A stretch of DNA of 45,979 nt from Flavobacterium difficile (lineage in GTDB: Bacteria; Bacteroidota; Bacteroidia; Flavobacteriales; Flavobacteriaceae). Numbering within the stretch: position 1 is the first letter of the stretch; each line of letters opens with the position of its first letter. The translations under genes were made by a program, and so were the position numbers. The notes under the pieces were generated by a model. That model made no database searches and had not been told where the DNA came from. It saw nothing but the letters and a program-made list of their open reading frames with translations. Shown here piece after piece: positions 22,822 to 32,028 of the stretch. The stretch covers positions 1-45,979 of the forward strand of contig NZ_JAAJBT010000011.1 of assembly GCF_011392115.1 (NCBI RefSeq), written 5' to 3'.

Positions 22822-25776
22822 TTATACGTTGTGTTCTTCTTCAATTTTTTGTTTATCTGCTGCAGGCATAGTGTCTACTAATACTGGTGTTGCAATGAAT
22901 AAAGAAGAATAAGTACCAATTATAATACCTATCAACATTGCGAAGATAAATCCACGAATTGAATCTCCACCAAAAACAAACATGATCGATAATACCATAA
23001 TCATTGTTAATGATGTATTTAATGTTCGAGATAAAGTTGTGTTAACAGAATCGTTTACAATTTTATTGAAATTTCCGTGATGCGATTTACCACCTAAGAA
23101 TTCACGAACTCTATCAAATACGATTACGGTGTCATTCATAGAATATCCAATAACTGTCAAGATTGCCGCAATAAAGTGTTGGTCAATTTCCATATGGAAT
23201 GGCATGTATTTATATAATAAAGAATAAATTCCTAATACAAAAATAACGTCATGCGCTACCGCAGCAATTGCACCTAGAGAATATTGGTATTTTCTAAAAG
23301 AAACTACTAAATATAAACAAACTAATAACATAGCTCCTAAAACTGCCCAGTAGGCATTTGTTTTAATGTCATCAGCAATTGATGGACCAACTTTCATAGC
23401 TTGTAAAACACCGAATTTTTTACCTTCTTGTGTATTAGTAAACTCCTCATAAGAAATTTCTTTTGCGAAGAATTTTTTCAATCCACTATATAATTTTTTG
23501 TTTACTTCTTGGTCTACTTCTACACCTTGTCTTTCAATTTGGTATTTTGTAGTAATTTTTAACTGATTGTCGTTTCCGAAAGTTTTTGCTTCTGCTTTGT
23601 CAAAATATTCTGAAGTTGAAAGTATGTTTGATACTTCTTCTGGAGAAACCTTTTGGTCAAATTGAACTTGGAATGTTCTTCCTCCAACAAAATCAATACC
23701 TTGGTCGAAACCGTTAGTAAAGAAAGAAATGAAACTAACGATACAAACTACAAGAGAGAAAGCGTAAGTAAATTTCTTAATTTTTAAGAAATCGAAGTTA
23801 AATCCTGTAAACCAATTCTTAGTAATGTTTGTAGAGAATTGTAAACTTCTACCTTTTGCGATATCTGCATCGATAAAGAAACGCGCAATAAAGATTGAAG
23901 TGAATAAAGAAGTGAAGATACCAATTAATAAAGTGATGGCAAATCCTCTGATCATTCCTTCTCCAAAAATATATAAAATTGCACCTGTTAAGATGTGAGT
24001 TACGTTTGCGTCTATAATTGAACGCATTGCACCTTTCCATCCGAAGGCTGTAATTACTGCTTGTTCTAAAGATAAACCAGCTCTTAATTCCTCTTTGGCT
24101 CTTTCGTAAATAATGATGTTAGCATCTACGGCTGTACCCATTGTTAATACGATACCAGCGATACCAGGTAATGTTAGTACAAAACCAAAGTTAGCCATAG
24201 CTCCAAATAACAATACTAAGTTTAATAATAAAGCAACGTTAGCATACCATCCTGCTCTTCCATAATAGAAAACCATCCAGAATGATACTAATAATAAACC
24301 TATAATTGATGATAAAATACCATTATCAATTGCTTCTTGACCTAATGATGGTCCAACCACAGCTTTTTGAACAATATCTGCTTTCGCTGGTAATTTACCT
24401 GCTCTTAACACGTTTTCCAAATCGGCAGTTTCATCTAAAGTGAATGATCCTGAAATTTGAGTTTGACCACCAGAAATTGCTGCTTTAGCTGTTGCTGCAG
24501 AATAAACTACGTTATCTAAAACAATAGCTACTTGATTCCCATTCTTAGCAATATCTCCTGTCAACTGTTCCCATTTTCTTGCACCTGCTGGATTCATTTG
24601 CATACTTACAGCTGGTTTTCCAAATTGGTCAAAATCTGCACTAGCGTCAGTTAAAGCACCACCTAATAAAGGAGCAACACCATCGTTCGTTCCTTTAAGT
24701 ACATATAATTCTGTGATGTCTGCAGATTTTGCAGTCGTTTTTCCCCATGCAAATTTAGAATTGGCTATCGAAGCTGGTAATAAAGCTCTAACGTCAGCTC
24801 TTTTTAAATAAGAATTTATTTTAGCTGTATCTTTTACGTTATAAGCAATTAATCCAGAAGGGCTAGGAATTGCGTTTTCAAATAATGGACCTAAATCTTT
24901 AGTCTTGTCTTTAGCAGCGTCTTTTTTGTCGCCTAATAAATCTTCTACTTTTGATTTAGCATCTTTTACTTTAGTTGTATCTACTTTTGCAACTGCAGGA
25001 GTAGATTTTTTTTCTGTAGTTTTTAATAAATCGTTTGCTGCAGTATAGAAATTACCTAATTCTTCTGGTTTTACAGTTTCCCAAAATTCTAATTGTGCAG
25101 TTTGAGAGATTAATTTTTCTACTCTATCTAAATCTTTAGCACCAGGTAATTCTACTAAAATTCTACCTGTTTCACCAATTTTTTGAATATTTGGTTGTGC
25201 AACTCCGAATTTATCGATACGCTTAGTTAATACTTTAAAAGCACTTTCGATAGATTCTGAAACTTTTTTCTTTAATATCACTTTAACCTGATCATCAGTC
25301 ATGTTTAACTGAATTTCTTCAAAAGTTCTGTTGTAAAATGCTTCAGCAGAAGCCATTTTTATTGTACCATTTGATTCTGCAGCAAAAGCATCAAAAAAGG
25401 CATCTAAATAATCTTGATTACCTTGTCTTTCTCTTGTAGCTCTTTCTAAAGCTCTATTGAAAGTTGGATTTTTAGAGTTGTTTGATAATGTTTTTAAAAC
25501 GTCTTTAACTGAAACTTCTAAAGTTACGTTAATTCCACCTTCTAAGTCTAAACCTTTATTAATTTGTTGTTTTTCAACATCTTCATAAGTAAAACCTAAA
25601 AAAACATCTTTTTTCTTTAGCGATTTTAAATAATCTAATTCTTTTTGAGAATCTCCTTTTGCAAATTCTTTTGCTTCTTTCGCAATGTTATTAGCAACAA
25701 ACGTAAATGAAAGTTGATAAATACATGCCAGTGTAAAAATGATAGCGAAGAATTTAATTAGTCCTTTGTTCTGCAT
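22822..25776 (-). CDS. secDF: Protein translocase subunit SecDF (fused SecD-SecF)
   Basis: 984 residues containing SecD (about 1-660) and SecF (about 670-984) in one chain, the usual state in Bacteroidota. A first membrane helix lies at 8-28. The P1 periplasmic region follows, with LDLEGGINVTLEV (about 75-87) and the ASADFDQFGKPAVSMQMN segment. The SecD membrane core includes GIAGIVLTMGTAVDANIIIYERAKEE, and the SecF core includes FVGGRTFQVQF and ILTVIGYSMNDTVIVFDRVRE. A lysine/alanine-rich stretch near residue 250-285 is a likely linker. It uses the proton gradient to drive late stages of protein export. Confidence 0.95.
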   Translation of the reverse strand: MQNKGLIKFFAIIFTLACIYQLSFTFVANNIAKEAKEFAKGDSQKELDYLKSLKKKDVFLGFTYEDVEKQQINKGLDLEGGINVTLEVSVKDVLKTLSNNSKNPTFNRALERATRERQGNQDYLDAFFDAFAAESNGTIKMASAEAFYNRTFEEIQLNMTDDQVKVILKKKVSESIESAFKVLTKRIDKFGVAQPNIQKIGETGRILVELPGAKDLDRVEKLISQTAQLEFWETVKPEELGNFYTAANDLLKTTEKKSTPAVAKVDTTKVKDAKSKVEDLLGDKKDAAKDKTKDLGPLFENAIPSPSGLIAYNVKDTAKINSYLKRADVRALLPASIANSKFAWGKTTAKSADITELYVLKGTNDGVAPLLGGALTDASADFDQFGKPAVSMQMNPAGARKWEQLTGDIAKNGNQVAIVLDNVVYSAATAKAAISGGQTQISGSFTLDETADLENVLRAGKLPAKADIVQKAVVGPSLGQEAIDNGILSSIIGLLLVSFWMVFYYGRAGWYANVALLLNLVLLFGAMANFGFVLTLPGIAGIVLTMGTAVDANIIIYERAKEELRAGLSLEQAVITAFGWKGAMRSIIDANVTHILTGAILYIFGEGMIRGFAITLLIGIFTSLFTSIFIARFFIDADIAKGRSLQFSTNITKNWFTGFNFDFLKIKKFTYAFSLVVCIVSFISFFTNGFDQGIDFVGGRTFQVQFDQKVSPEEVSNILSTSEYFDKAEAKTFGNDNQLKITTKYQIERQGVEVDQEVNKKLYSGLKKFFAKEISYEEFTNTQEGKKFGVLQAMKVGPSIADDIKTNAYWAVLGAMLLVCLYLVVSFRKYQYSLGAIAAVAHDVIFVLGIYSLLYKYMPFHMEIDQHFIAAILTVIGYSMNDTVIVFDRVREFLGGKSHHGNFNKIVNDSVNTTLSRTLNTSLTMIMVLSIMFVFGGDSIRGFIFAMLIGIIIGTYSSLFIATPVLVDTMPAADKQKIEEEHNV

Positions 25777-25811
25777 TATAATTAATTTAAGTTATTTTCT
25801 TTAAAAACGGA

Positions 25812-25819
25812 CAAATATA
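25812..25819 (-). promoter_or_regulatory. -7 promoter element of secDF
   Basis: TATATTTG on the minus strand, 36 bases before the secDF start codon. Confidence 0.55.
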
Positions 25820-25941
25820 TCATTTCATAAAGGATAAAACAATTTTATTTTCGTCTAAAATTGATTTTTTATTAATATTTAATCAACATTCTTATGAATT
25901 AAAAGTTTTTTTGACTTTAAGTTGCTCTAAATAAGAAGTAT

Positions 25942-25972
25942 AAAAAAAGCGCTGAAAAAATTCAACGCTTTT
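25942..25972 (-). terminator. Terminator after the PLP-dependent acyltransferase
   Basis: AAAAGCGTTGAA/TTCAGCGCTTTT stem (with a G-U pair in the minus RNA) and a T run, 22 bases after the stop codon. Confidence 0.75.
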
Positions 25973-25993
25973 AAATTATTATTTATTTTGAAA

Positions 25994-27250
25994 TTACATA
26001 TGTGCAATTGTCGATTCGGCAATTTGTTTATACGTTCCGTTTTCTAATTTTTCACGAATCGCTTCAAATGCAGTTAATGTTTCTTCAATATCTTCTAAGG
26101 TATGAGTTGTAGTAGGAATCATTCTTAGTAAAATCATCCCTTTTGGAATTACAGGATATACAACGATAGATAAGAAAATACCATAATTTTCTCTTAAATC
26201 GTTTACCATAATCATTGCTTCAGGGATACTACCTTCTAAATATACTGGAGTAATACAAGTATTTGTATCTCCGATATTAAATCCTTTTTCTTTTAATCCA
26301 TTTTGTAAAGCATTTACATTCTCCCAAAGTTTATCTTTAATTTCTGAAGAATTACGTAACAATTCTAAACGTTTTAACGAACCAATTGTTTGAATCATTG
26401 GTAACGCTTTGGCAAACATTTGAGATCGTAAATTGTATTTTAAGTAATCAATTACATCTTTATCCGCCGCCACGAAAGCACCAATATTAGCCATTGATTT
26501 AGCAAAAGTTGAAAAATACACATCAATTCCATCTTGACAACCTTGTTCTTCACCAGCACCAGCACCAGTTTTACCTAGAGTTCCAAAGCCATGAGCGTCA
26601 TCAACTAATAAACGGAAATTGTATTTTTTCTTCATTTCTACAATTTCTTTCAATTTACCTTGTTGGCCTCTCATTCCAAAAACACCTTCTGTAATGAATA
26701 AAATTCCTCCGCCTGTTTCCGTAGCAATTTTTGTGGCACGTTGTAGGTTTTTTTCCATGCTTTCAATGTCGTTATGACGGTAAGTAAAACGTTTACCCAT
26801 ATGCAAACGAACTCCGTCAATAATACAAGCATGTGCGTCTACATCATAAACAATTACATCGTTTTTGGTTACTAAAGCGTCAATAGTCGACATGATACCT
26901 TGGTAGCCAAAATTTAATAAATAAGCCGCTTCTTTCATTACAAATGCCGCTAATTCTTCTTCTAATTGTTCGTGATATTTAGTGTGCCCACTCATCATTC
27001 GAGCTCCCATTGGATAAGCCGCACCATACATAGCCGCAGCTTCAGTATCTGCTTTACGAACTTCTGGATGATTTGCCAAACCTAAATAGTCATTCAAACT
27101 CCAGTTTAATATATTTTTACCTTGAAATTGCATTCTTGGACCTAATTCACCTTCCAATTTTGGAAATACGAAATATCCTTCTGCTTGTGAAGCCCATTTA
27201 CCTAATGGTCCTTTATTTTGTTGTATTCTTTCAAATAAATCTTTAACCAT
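25994..27250 (-). CDS. Alpha-oxoamine synthase family PLP enzyme (SPT/capnine-synthase-like acyltransferase)
   Basis: 418 residues of the PLP fold I family that joins an amino acid to an acyl-CoA. Markers are NWSLNDYLGLANHPEV (about 49-64), the SGHTKYHEQLEEELA region (about 92), ITEGVFGMRGQQG (about 183), LVDDAHGFGTLGKTG (about 213) and the PLP lysine in STFAKSMANIGAF (about 249). Relatives include serine palmitoyltransferase, 2-amino-3-ketobutyrate CoA ligase, BioF and the flavobacterial cysteate acyltransferase of sulfonolipid synthesis. The absence of biotin or threonine genes nearby favours a sphingolipid- or sulfonolipid-type role, but the amino-acid substrate cannot be settled here. It has its own promoter and terminator. 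Confidence 0.85.
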   Translation of the reverse strand: MVKDLFERIQQNKGPLGKWASQAEGYFVFPKLEGELGPRMQFQGKNILNWSLNDYLGLANHPEVRKADTEAAAMYGAAYPMGARMMSGHTKYHEQLEEELAAFVMKEAAYLLNFGYQGIMSTIDALVTKNDVIVYDVDAHACIIDGVRLHMGKRFTYRHNDIESMEKNLQRATKIATETGGGILFITEGVFGMRGQQGKLKEIVEMKKKYNFRLLVDDAHGFGTLGKTGAGAGEEQGCQDGIDVYFSTFAKSMANIGAFVAADKDVIDYLKYNLRSQMFAKALPMIQTIGSLKRLELLRNSSEIKDKLWENVNALQNGLKEKGFNIGDTNTCITPVYLEGSIPEAMIMVNDLRENYGIFLSIVVYPVIPKGMILLRMIPTTTHTLEDIEETLTAFEAIREKLENGTYKQIAESTIAHM

Positions 27251-27273
27251 AATACTATACTTAATTTGTGGTG

Positions 27274-27281
27274 CAAAAGTA
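27274..27281 (-). promoter_or_regulatory. -7 promoter element of the oxoamine synthase gene
   Basis: TACTTTTG on the minus strand, 24 bases before the ATG. Confidence 0.55.
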
Positions 27282-27382
27282 TAAATAAAAAAACGTTTTT
27301 AATAATTTTTTTTATGGAGTACCCTCATGTACATTTTATTAGATACTCTTTTCCTTTTTTAAAGCTTTAGAAAAAAAACATA

Positions 27383-27413
27383 TTTGCAAAAAATAAAGTT
27401 TTACTTATCTTTG
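27383..27413 (+). promoter_or_regulatory. Promoter of the HMG-CoA-lyase-like gene
   Basis: TTTG (27383-27386), 19 bases, TATCTTTG (27406-27413), only 8 bases before the ATG, so the transcript is nearly leaderless. Confidence 0.65.
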
Positions 27414-27421
27414 ACATTCTT

Positions 27422-28285
27422 ATGACAGCAATTAAAATTATCGAATGTCCGCGTGATGCTATGCAAGGCATCAAGACTTTTATTCCAACGGAAAAAAAAG
27501 TGCAATATATTCAATCGTTATTACGAGTTGGGTTTGACACAATTGATTTTGGAAGTTTTGTGTCTCCAAAAGCCATTCCACAAATGCAAGACACTGCTGA
27601 AGTTTTAGCACAATTAGATTTGTCTCAAACTACCAGTAAGTTACTTGCTATTATAGCTAATACTCAAGGTGCAGAAATTGCCGCTAAGCATAAAGAAATT
27701 CAATATTTGGGTTTTCCATTTTCTATTTCGGAGAATTTTCAAATGCGAAATACTCACAAAACAATTGCAGAAGCGCTTGTTAGTTTACAAGAAATTTTAG
27801 AAATCGCTGATCAATCTAATAAAGAGGTGGTTACCTATATTTCAATGGGATTTGGTAATCCGTACGGTGATCCTTATGATGTTGAAATCGTTGGAGAATG
27901 GACAGAAAAATTAGCCAATATGGGCGTGAAAATTTTATCGCTATCAGACACTATTGGTTCTTCTACACCGGAAGTTATTGATTATTTATTTAGAAATTTG
28001 ATTCGAAAATATCCGAATATAGAATTTGGTGCGCATTTGCATACTACACCAGATACTTGGTTTGAAAAAGTCGATGCAGCCTATAAAGCTGGATGTGTTC
28101 GTTTTGATGGTGCCATAAAAGGCTATGGTGGTTGTCCAATGGCTAAAGATGATTTAACCGGAAACATGCCAACTGAAAAATTACTGTCTTATTTTACAGC
28201 TGAAAAAGCGAATACCAATTGTCATCCCATTAGTTTTGAAAGTGCCTATAATGAAGCATTAAAAATATTTAATGCCTTTCATTAA
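27422..28285 (+). CDS. mvaB: Hydroxymethylglutaryl-CoA lyase
   Basis: 287 residues, usual bacterial length, of the DRE-TIM HMGL-like family. The N-terminal IIECPRDAMQGIKTFIPTEKK (about 6-26) carries the catalytic Arg-Asp pair and replaces the usual LRDG-type motif. Further motifs are LSDTIGSSTPE (about 181-191), GAHLHTTPDTW with the metal histidines (about 217-227) and GGCPMAKDDLTGNMPTE (about 240-256) with the catalytic Cys. It splits HMG-CoA into acetyl-CoA and acetoacetate, usually in leucine breakdown. Its neighbours do not form a leucine pathway here. It carries its own promoter. Confidence 0.9.
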   Translation: MTAIKIIECPRDAMQGIKTFIPTEKKVQYIQSLLRVGFDTIDFGSFVSPKAIPQMQDTAEVLAQLDLSQTTSKLLAIIANTQGAEIAAKHKEIQYLGFPFSISENFQMRNTHKTIAEALVSLQEILEIADQSNKEVVTYISMGFGNPYGDPYDVEIVGEWTEKLANMGVKILSLSDTIGSSTPEVIDYLFRNLIRKYPNIEFGAHLHTTPDTWFEKVDAAYKAGCVRFDGAIKGYGGCPMAKDDLTGNMPTEKLLSYFTAEKANTNCHPISFESAYNEALKIFNAFH

Positions 28286-28346
28286 TTTATTTAAAAATCT
28301 AATGTTTATTTCTACAAAAAAGAATAGTAAATTACTATTTTTTCAC

Positions 28347-28354
28347 TAAATTTG
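28347..28354 (+). promoter_or_regulatory. -7 promoter element of guaB
   Basis: TAAATTTG, 25 bases before the guaB start codon. Confidence 0.6.
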
Positions 28355-28379
28355 CTCGCAATTTAACTACAATTGCAGC

Positions 28380-29852
28380 ATGAAAGCACACAACTCTAAA
28401 ATTATTGGTGAAGGACTAACTTATGATGATGTTCTTTTAATACCCAATTATTCCGAAATACTTCCTAGAGAAGTTTCTATTCAATCTAAATTTAGTAAAA
28501 ACATTACCTTAAACACACCTATTGTTTCCGCAGCTATGGATACAGTTACGGAAAGCGCTATGGCTATCGCTATGGCACAAGAAGGTGGAATTGGTGTGTT
28601 ACATAAAAACATGTCGATAAAAAAACAAGCCGCAGAGGTTCGTAAAGTAAAACGTGCAGAAAGTGGCATGATTATCGACCCAGTTACGTTACCCTTATCA
28701 GCTAATGTTGGTGATGCGAAAGAAGCGATGCGCAAATATGGAATCGGCGGAATTCCAGTTGTAGACGAAAATGAAATCTTAAAGGGAATTGTAACCAATA
28801 GAGATTTACGTTTCGAAAAAAATAGCGACAGAGCCATTACAGAAGTGATGACTTCAGAAAATTTAATTACTGCCCCAGAAGGAACAACGTTATTTCAAGC
28901 TGAAGTGATTTTACAAGGCAATAAAATTGAAAAATTACCAGTTGTTAATTCAGAGAATAAATTAGTTGGATTAATTACTTTCAGAGACATCACTAAACTT
29001 ACTCAAAAACCTAACGCAAATAAAGATAAATTTGGTCGTTTGCGAGTTGCTGCTGCCTTAGGTGTAACTGCTGATGTTTTAGAACGTTGCGAAGCGCTTG
29101 TGCATGCAGGGGTAGATGCTGTTATTATTGATACTGCACACGGACATACAAAAGGAGTAGTGGATGTATTGAAACAAGTTAAAAATAAATTTCCAGAGAT
29201 TGATGTAGTAGTTGGGAATATTGCTACACCAGAAGCGGCTATTTATTTAGCTGAAAATGGTGCAGATGCTGTAAAAGTTGGAATCGGACCCGGATCTATT
29301 TGTACTACTCGAGTTGTTGCAGGTGTGGGATTTCCTCAATTTTCAGCAGTGTTGGAAGTCGCAGCAGCTTTGCAAGGCACTGGAATTCCAGTAATCGCAG
29401 ATGGTGGTGTGCGTTATACCGGTGACATCCCAAAAGCTTTAGCGGCTGGTGCATCAAGTGTAATGTTAGGTTCGATGTTAGCTGGAACGAAAGAATCACC
29501 AGGTGAAACTATTATTTTTGAAGGAAGAAAGTTCAAATCATATAGAGGAATGGGTTCTGTTGAAGCTATGAAAGAAGGTTCGAAAGACAGATATTTCCAA
29601 GATGTAGAAGATGATGTGAAAAAATTAGTGCCAGAAGGAATTGTGGGACGTGTACCATATAAAGGAGAATTAAACGAAAGCATGCAACAATTCATAGGTG
29701 GTCTTCGTGCTGGAATGGGTTATTGTGGTGCTAAAAACATAGAAACATTACAAGCTACTAGCCGATTTGTAAGATTAACTTCTAGTGGAATTAGCGAAAG
29801 TCACCCACACAATGTTACGATAACTAAAGAAGCTCCGAATTACTCGAGATAG
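28380..29852 (+). CDS. guaB: Inosine-5'-monophosphate dehydrogenase
   Basis: 490 residues, standard for IMPDH with an inserted CBS pair. It oxidises IMP to XMP, the committed step to GTP. The barrel start is [17 protein letters not shown] (13-29). Two CBS domains lie at about 95-205. The active-site loop is [15 protein letters not shown] (about 302-316, catalytic Cys). [37 protein letters not shown] (about 383-392) and the flap region with VPYKG follow. A bidirectional terminator follows after a short repeat element. Confidence 0.96.
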   Translation: MKAHNSKIIGEGLTYDDVLLIPNYSEILPREVSIQSKFSKNITLNTPIVSAAMDTVTESAMAIAMAQEGGIGVLHKNMSIKKQAAEVRKVKRAESGMIIDPVTLPLSANVGDAKEAMRKYGIGGIPVVDENEILKGIVTNRDLRFEKNSDRAITEVMTSENLITAPEGTTLFQAEVILQGNKIEKLPVVNSENKLVGLITFRDITKLTQKPNANKDKFGRLRVAAALGVTADVLERCEALVHAGVDAVIIDTAHGHTKGVVDVLKQVKNKFPEIDVVVGNIATPEAAIYLAENGADAVKVGIGPGSICTTRVVAGVGFPQFSAVLEVAAALQGTGIPVIADGGVRYTGDIPKALAAGASSVMLGSMLAGTKESPGETIIFEGRKFKSYRGMGSVEAMKEGSKDRYFQDVEDDVKKLVPEGIVGRVPYKGELNESMQQFIGGLRAGMGYCGAKNIETLQATSRFVRLTSSGISESHPHNVTITKEAPNYSR

Positions 29853-29890
29853 TTTTGAGTAAGCAGTCTCAGTTTTGAGTGTTCAGTATA
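29853..29890 (+). repeat. CAGTCTCAGTT-type element after guaB
   Basis: Lies between the guaB stop and its terminator and contains CAGTCTCAGTT and TTCAGTATA. An inverted counterpart sits between the purB stop and its terminator (30506-30538), sharing TCAGTCTCAGTT-like sequence. Confidence 0.5.
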
Positions 29891-29891
29891 A

Positions 29892-29928
29892 AAAAAATCC
29901 ATTTCGACCCATCGGAATGGATTTTTTT
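29892..29928. terminator. Bidirectional terminator, guaB / CAP-domain gene
   Basis: AAATCCATTTCG (29895-29906) / CGGAATGGATTT (29913-29924), A run before, T run after. The minus-strand gene ends inside it. Confidence 0.8.
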
Positions 29929-30412
29929 ATTTTTTTCCAAAAACCTGAACTACGTAAATTTTAGTTTTAGACTTATTTAACGCAAATCCAAAACCAGTGT
30001 AATTATACTCAGTATTCTTAATGTTTTTAAAATGATTGGAAGATTTTACCCAAAGTAACTTCATCTTTTCAGCTAACAGATCAGAATCGATAGTTTGCAT
30101 TGAAATTGTTGTAAACAGTAAATTTTCTGCAACTTTGCTATACTCACTTTTACAGAAAAAATTTACCCTATCTATAAGCTTTTTTGTTTTGGGATTTTCA
30201 TTCTGAACATGATCTAAAACTTCTTTACTTGCGATATATTCCGCCTGATTACTTGCGGCTTGATTTAAATTCACATCAACTTTTAACTTAGAACATTTAT
30301 TCTCAACACGAATACTATTAATTTTATCAAATAATTTCGAATCGATTTTTTCTAACTCAACATTTTGTTGAAAACTCCAAACAAATAACAATAAGACCCA
30401 AAAACTTTTCAT
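29927..30412 (-). CDS. CAP-domain (SCP/PR-1-like) exported protein
   Basis: 161 residues. A hydrophobic start (MKSFWVLLLFVWSFQQ) looks like a signal peptide. The rest follows the bacterial CAP pattern: FDKINSIRVENKCSKLKVDVNLNQAASNQAEYIA (about 29-62), a conserved-type His in EVLDHVQNE (about 68) and the SKVAENLL strand (about 93-100). GFGFALNKSKTKIYVVQVFG closes the domain (about 140-159). CAP proteins are secreted with no single known activity. Two cysteines could form a disulfide. No promoter was recognised; it may be read with guaB's opposite neighbour only weakly. Confidence 0.75.
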   Translation of the reverse strand: MKSFWVLLLFVWSFQQNVELEKIDSKLFDKINSIRVENKCSKLKVDVNLNQAASNQAEYIASKEVLDHVQNENPKTKKLIDRVNFFCKSEYSKVAENLLFTTISMQTIDSDLLAEKMKLLWVKSSNHFKNIKNTEYNYTGFGFALNKSKTKIYVVQVFGKK

Positions 30413-30473
30413 TTATCACTTTTCATTAAAACGTGACATAGTGTAATTTATTTTAATTGAAAGTAATAAAAAT

Positions 30474-30505
30474 AAAAATCCTACTAAAATAAATTAGCAG
30501 GATTT
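30474..30505 (-). terminator. Terminator after purB
   Basis: AAATCCTGCTAA/TTAGTAGGATTT hairpin (minus strand; G-U pair inside) plus T run. Confidence 0.75.
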
Positions 30506-30538
30506 ACTGTATACTTATAACTGAGACTGAGAACTGAA
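30506..30538 (-). repeat. CAGTCTCAGTT-type element after purB
   Basis: Minus strand reads TTCAGTTCTCAGTCTCAGTT then TATACAGTA between the purB stop and its terminator, matching the element behind guaB. Confidence 0.5.
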
Positions 30539-31882
30539 TTATATTCCCAAATAATTACTTGGTGTAATGGCTTTTAATTCTGCTTTAATAGCATCAGAAA
30601 CCTCTAACGTTTCAATAAACGCATGAATGGATTCTTTATTGATAACAGTATTAGTTCTAGTTAAATCTTTTAGTGCTTCGTATGGATTTGGATAACCTTC
30701 TCGACGTAAAATAGTTTGAATAGCTTCTGCTACAACCGCCCAGTTTTTCTCTAAATCTTCTGCAAATTTTTCTTCATTTAATAATAACTTATTTAAGCCT
30801 TTTAAGGTGGCTTCAAAAGCAATAAGTGTATGACCAATTGGCACACCAATATTACGTAAAACCGTACTATCCGTTAAATCACGCTGTAAACGTGAAATTG
30901 GTAATTTTGCTGATAAATGTTCGAAAATCGCATTCGCAATTCCTAAATTTCCTTCTGAATTTTCAAAATCAATCGGATTTACTTTATGTGGCATGGCTGA
31001 AGAACCAATTTCTCCTGCTTTGATTTTTTGTTTGAAATAATCCATAGAAACGTATGTCCAAATATCTCTATCTAAGTCGATTACTATGGTGTTGATACGT
31101 TTTAAAGCATCGAAATACGCTGCAAAATGATCATAATGTTCAATTTGAGTGGTTGGAAACGAATGGCGTAATCCTAAAGTTTCTTCAACAAATTTTGTTC
31201 CGAAAGCTTTCCAATCGTGGTTTGGATAGGCAACTTTGTGCGCGTTGTAATTTCCAGTTGCTCCACCAAATTTAGCTGCAAAAGGCACATTAAATAACAA
31301 ACGCATTTGCTCTTCGATACGTTCTACGAAAACTAAAATTTCTTTTCCTAAACGAGTTGGAGAAGCTGGTTGTCCGTGCGTACGAGCTAATAACGGAATA
31401 TCTTTCCATTCTGTCGACAATTCTTTTAATTTTTGAACAATCGCAATTAAGCTTGGTAAATACACATTTTCAAAGGCTTCTTTCGCAGAAAGCGGAATCG
31501 CTGTATTATTAATATCTTGAGACGTTAATCCGAAGTGAATGAATTCTTTAAAAGCTTCTAATCCGAATTCGTCAAATTTCTTTTTGATAAAATACTCTAC
31601 CGCTTTTACGTCGTGGTTCGTAGTTTTCTCCGTTTCTTTGATCCAAAGTGCCTCTTCAGTTGAAAAATTTTCATAAATACCTCTCAATTTTCCGAAAAGG
31701 TTTTTATCTACACCTTTTAATTGTGGTAGGTTATTTTCACATAAAGCGATAAAATATTCTACTTCAACTAAAACTCTATATTTAATTAAAGCTTCTTCAG
31801 AAAAATAAGCGGATAACGATTTGGTTTTACCTCTATAACGACCGTCAATTGGCGATACGGCATTTAATTCAGTTAGTTGCAT
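30539..31882 (-). CDS. purB: Adenylosuccinate lyase
   Basis: 447 residues, matching the E. coli-type PurB. It acts twice in purine synthesis, releasing fumarate from SAICAR and from adenylosuccinate. The start TELNAVSPIDGRYRGKT is family-typical. The fumarase/ASL motifs are TNHDVKAVEYFIKK (about 87-100), FGLTSQDINNTA (about 117-128), ARTHGQPASPTRLGKE (about 165-180) and the signature GSSAMPHKVNPIDFENSEGN (about 289-308). It has a -7 element at 31908-31915 and sits downstream of the sirtuin gene with a leader repeat between. Confidence 0.95.
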   Translation of the reverse strand: MQLTELNAVSPIDGRYRGKTKSLSAYFSEEALIKYRVLVEVEYFIALCENNLPQLKGVDKNLFGKLRGIYENFSTEEALWIKETEKTTNHDVKAVEYFIKKKFDEFGLEAFKEFIHFGLTSQDINNTAIPLSAKEAFENVYLPSLIAIVQKLKELSTEWKDIPLLARTHGQPASPTRLGKEILVFVERIEEQMRLLFNVPFAAKFGGATGNYNAHKVAYPNHDWKAFGTKFVEETLGLRHSFPTTQIEHYDHFAAYFDALKRINTIVIDLDRDIWTYVSMDYFKQKIKAGEIGSSAMPHKVNPIDFENSEGNLGIANAIFEHLSAKLPISRLQRDLTDSTVLRNIGVPIGHTLIAFEATLKGLNKLLLNEEKFAEDLEKNWAVVAEAIQTILRREGYPNPYEALKDLTRTNTVINKESIHAFIETLEVSDAIKAELKAITPSNYLGI

Positions 31883-31907
31883 GATGTTGTGTTGTTTTTT
31901 AAAGGTG

Positions 31908-31915
31908 CAAATTTA
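31908..31915 (-). promoter_or_regulatory. -7 promoter element of purB
   Basis: TAAATTTG on the minus strand, 26 bases before the purB ATG. Confidence 0.55.
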
Positions 31916-31961
31916 GTGATTAGTGATTAGTTATGAGTAATTAGTTTGGAGTTTTTTTTAT

Positions 31962-32021
31962 AACACAGATTGAAAAATTATATTAATTATTAAAACTTCT
32001 CTTATTTCTCTAATCTGTATT
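31962..32021 (-). repeat. Leader inverted-repeat element C (AATCTGTGTT family)
   Basis: AACACAGATTGAAAAAT (from 31962) inverted against ATTTCTCTAATCTGTATT (to 32021). It lies between the sirtuin gene and purB. On the purB strand AATCTGTGTT ends 80 bases before the ATG, upstream of the -7 element. Confidence 0.65.
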
Positions 32022-32028
32022 CTTTAAC

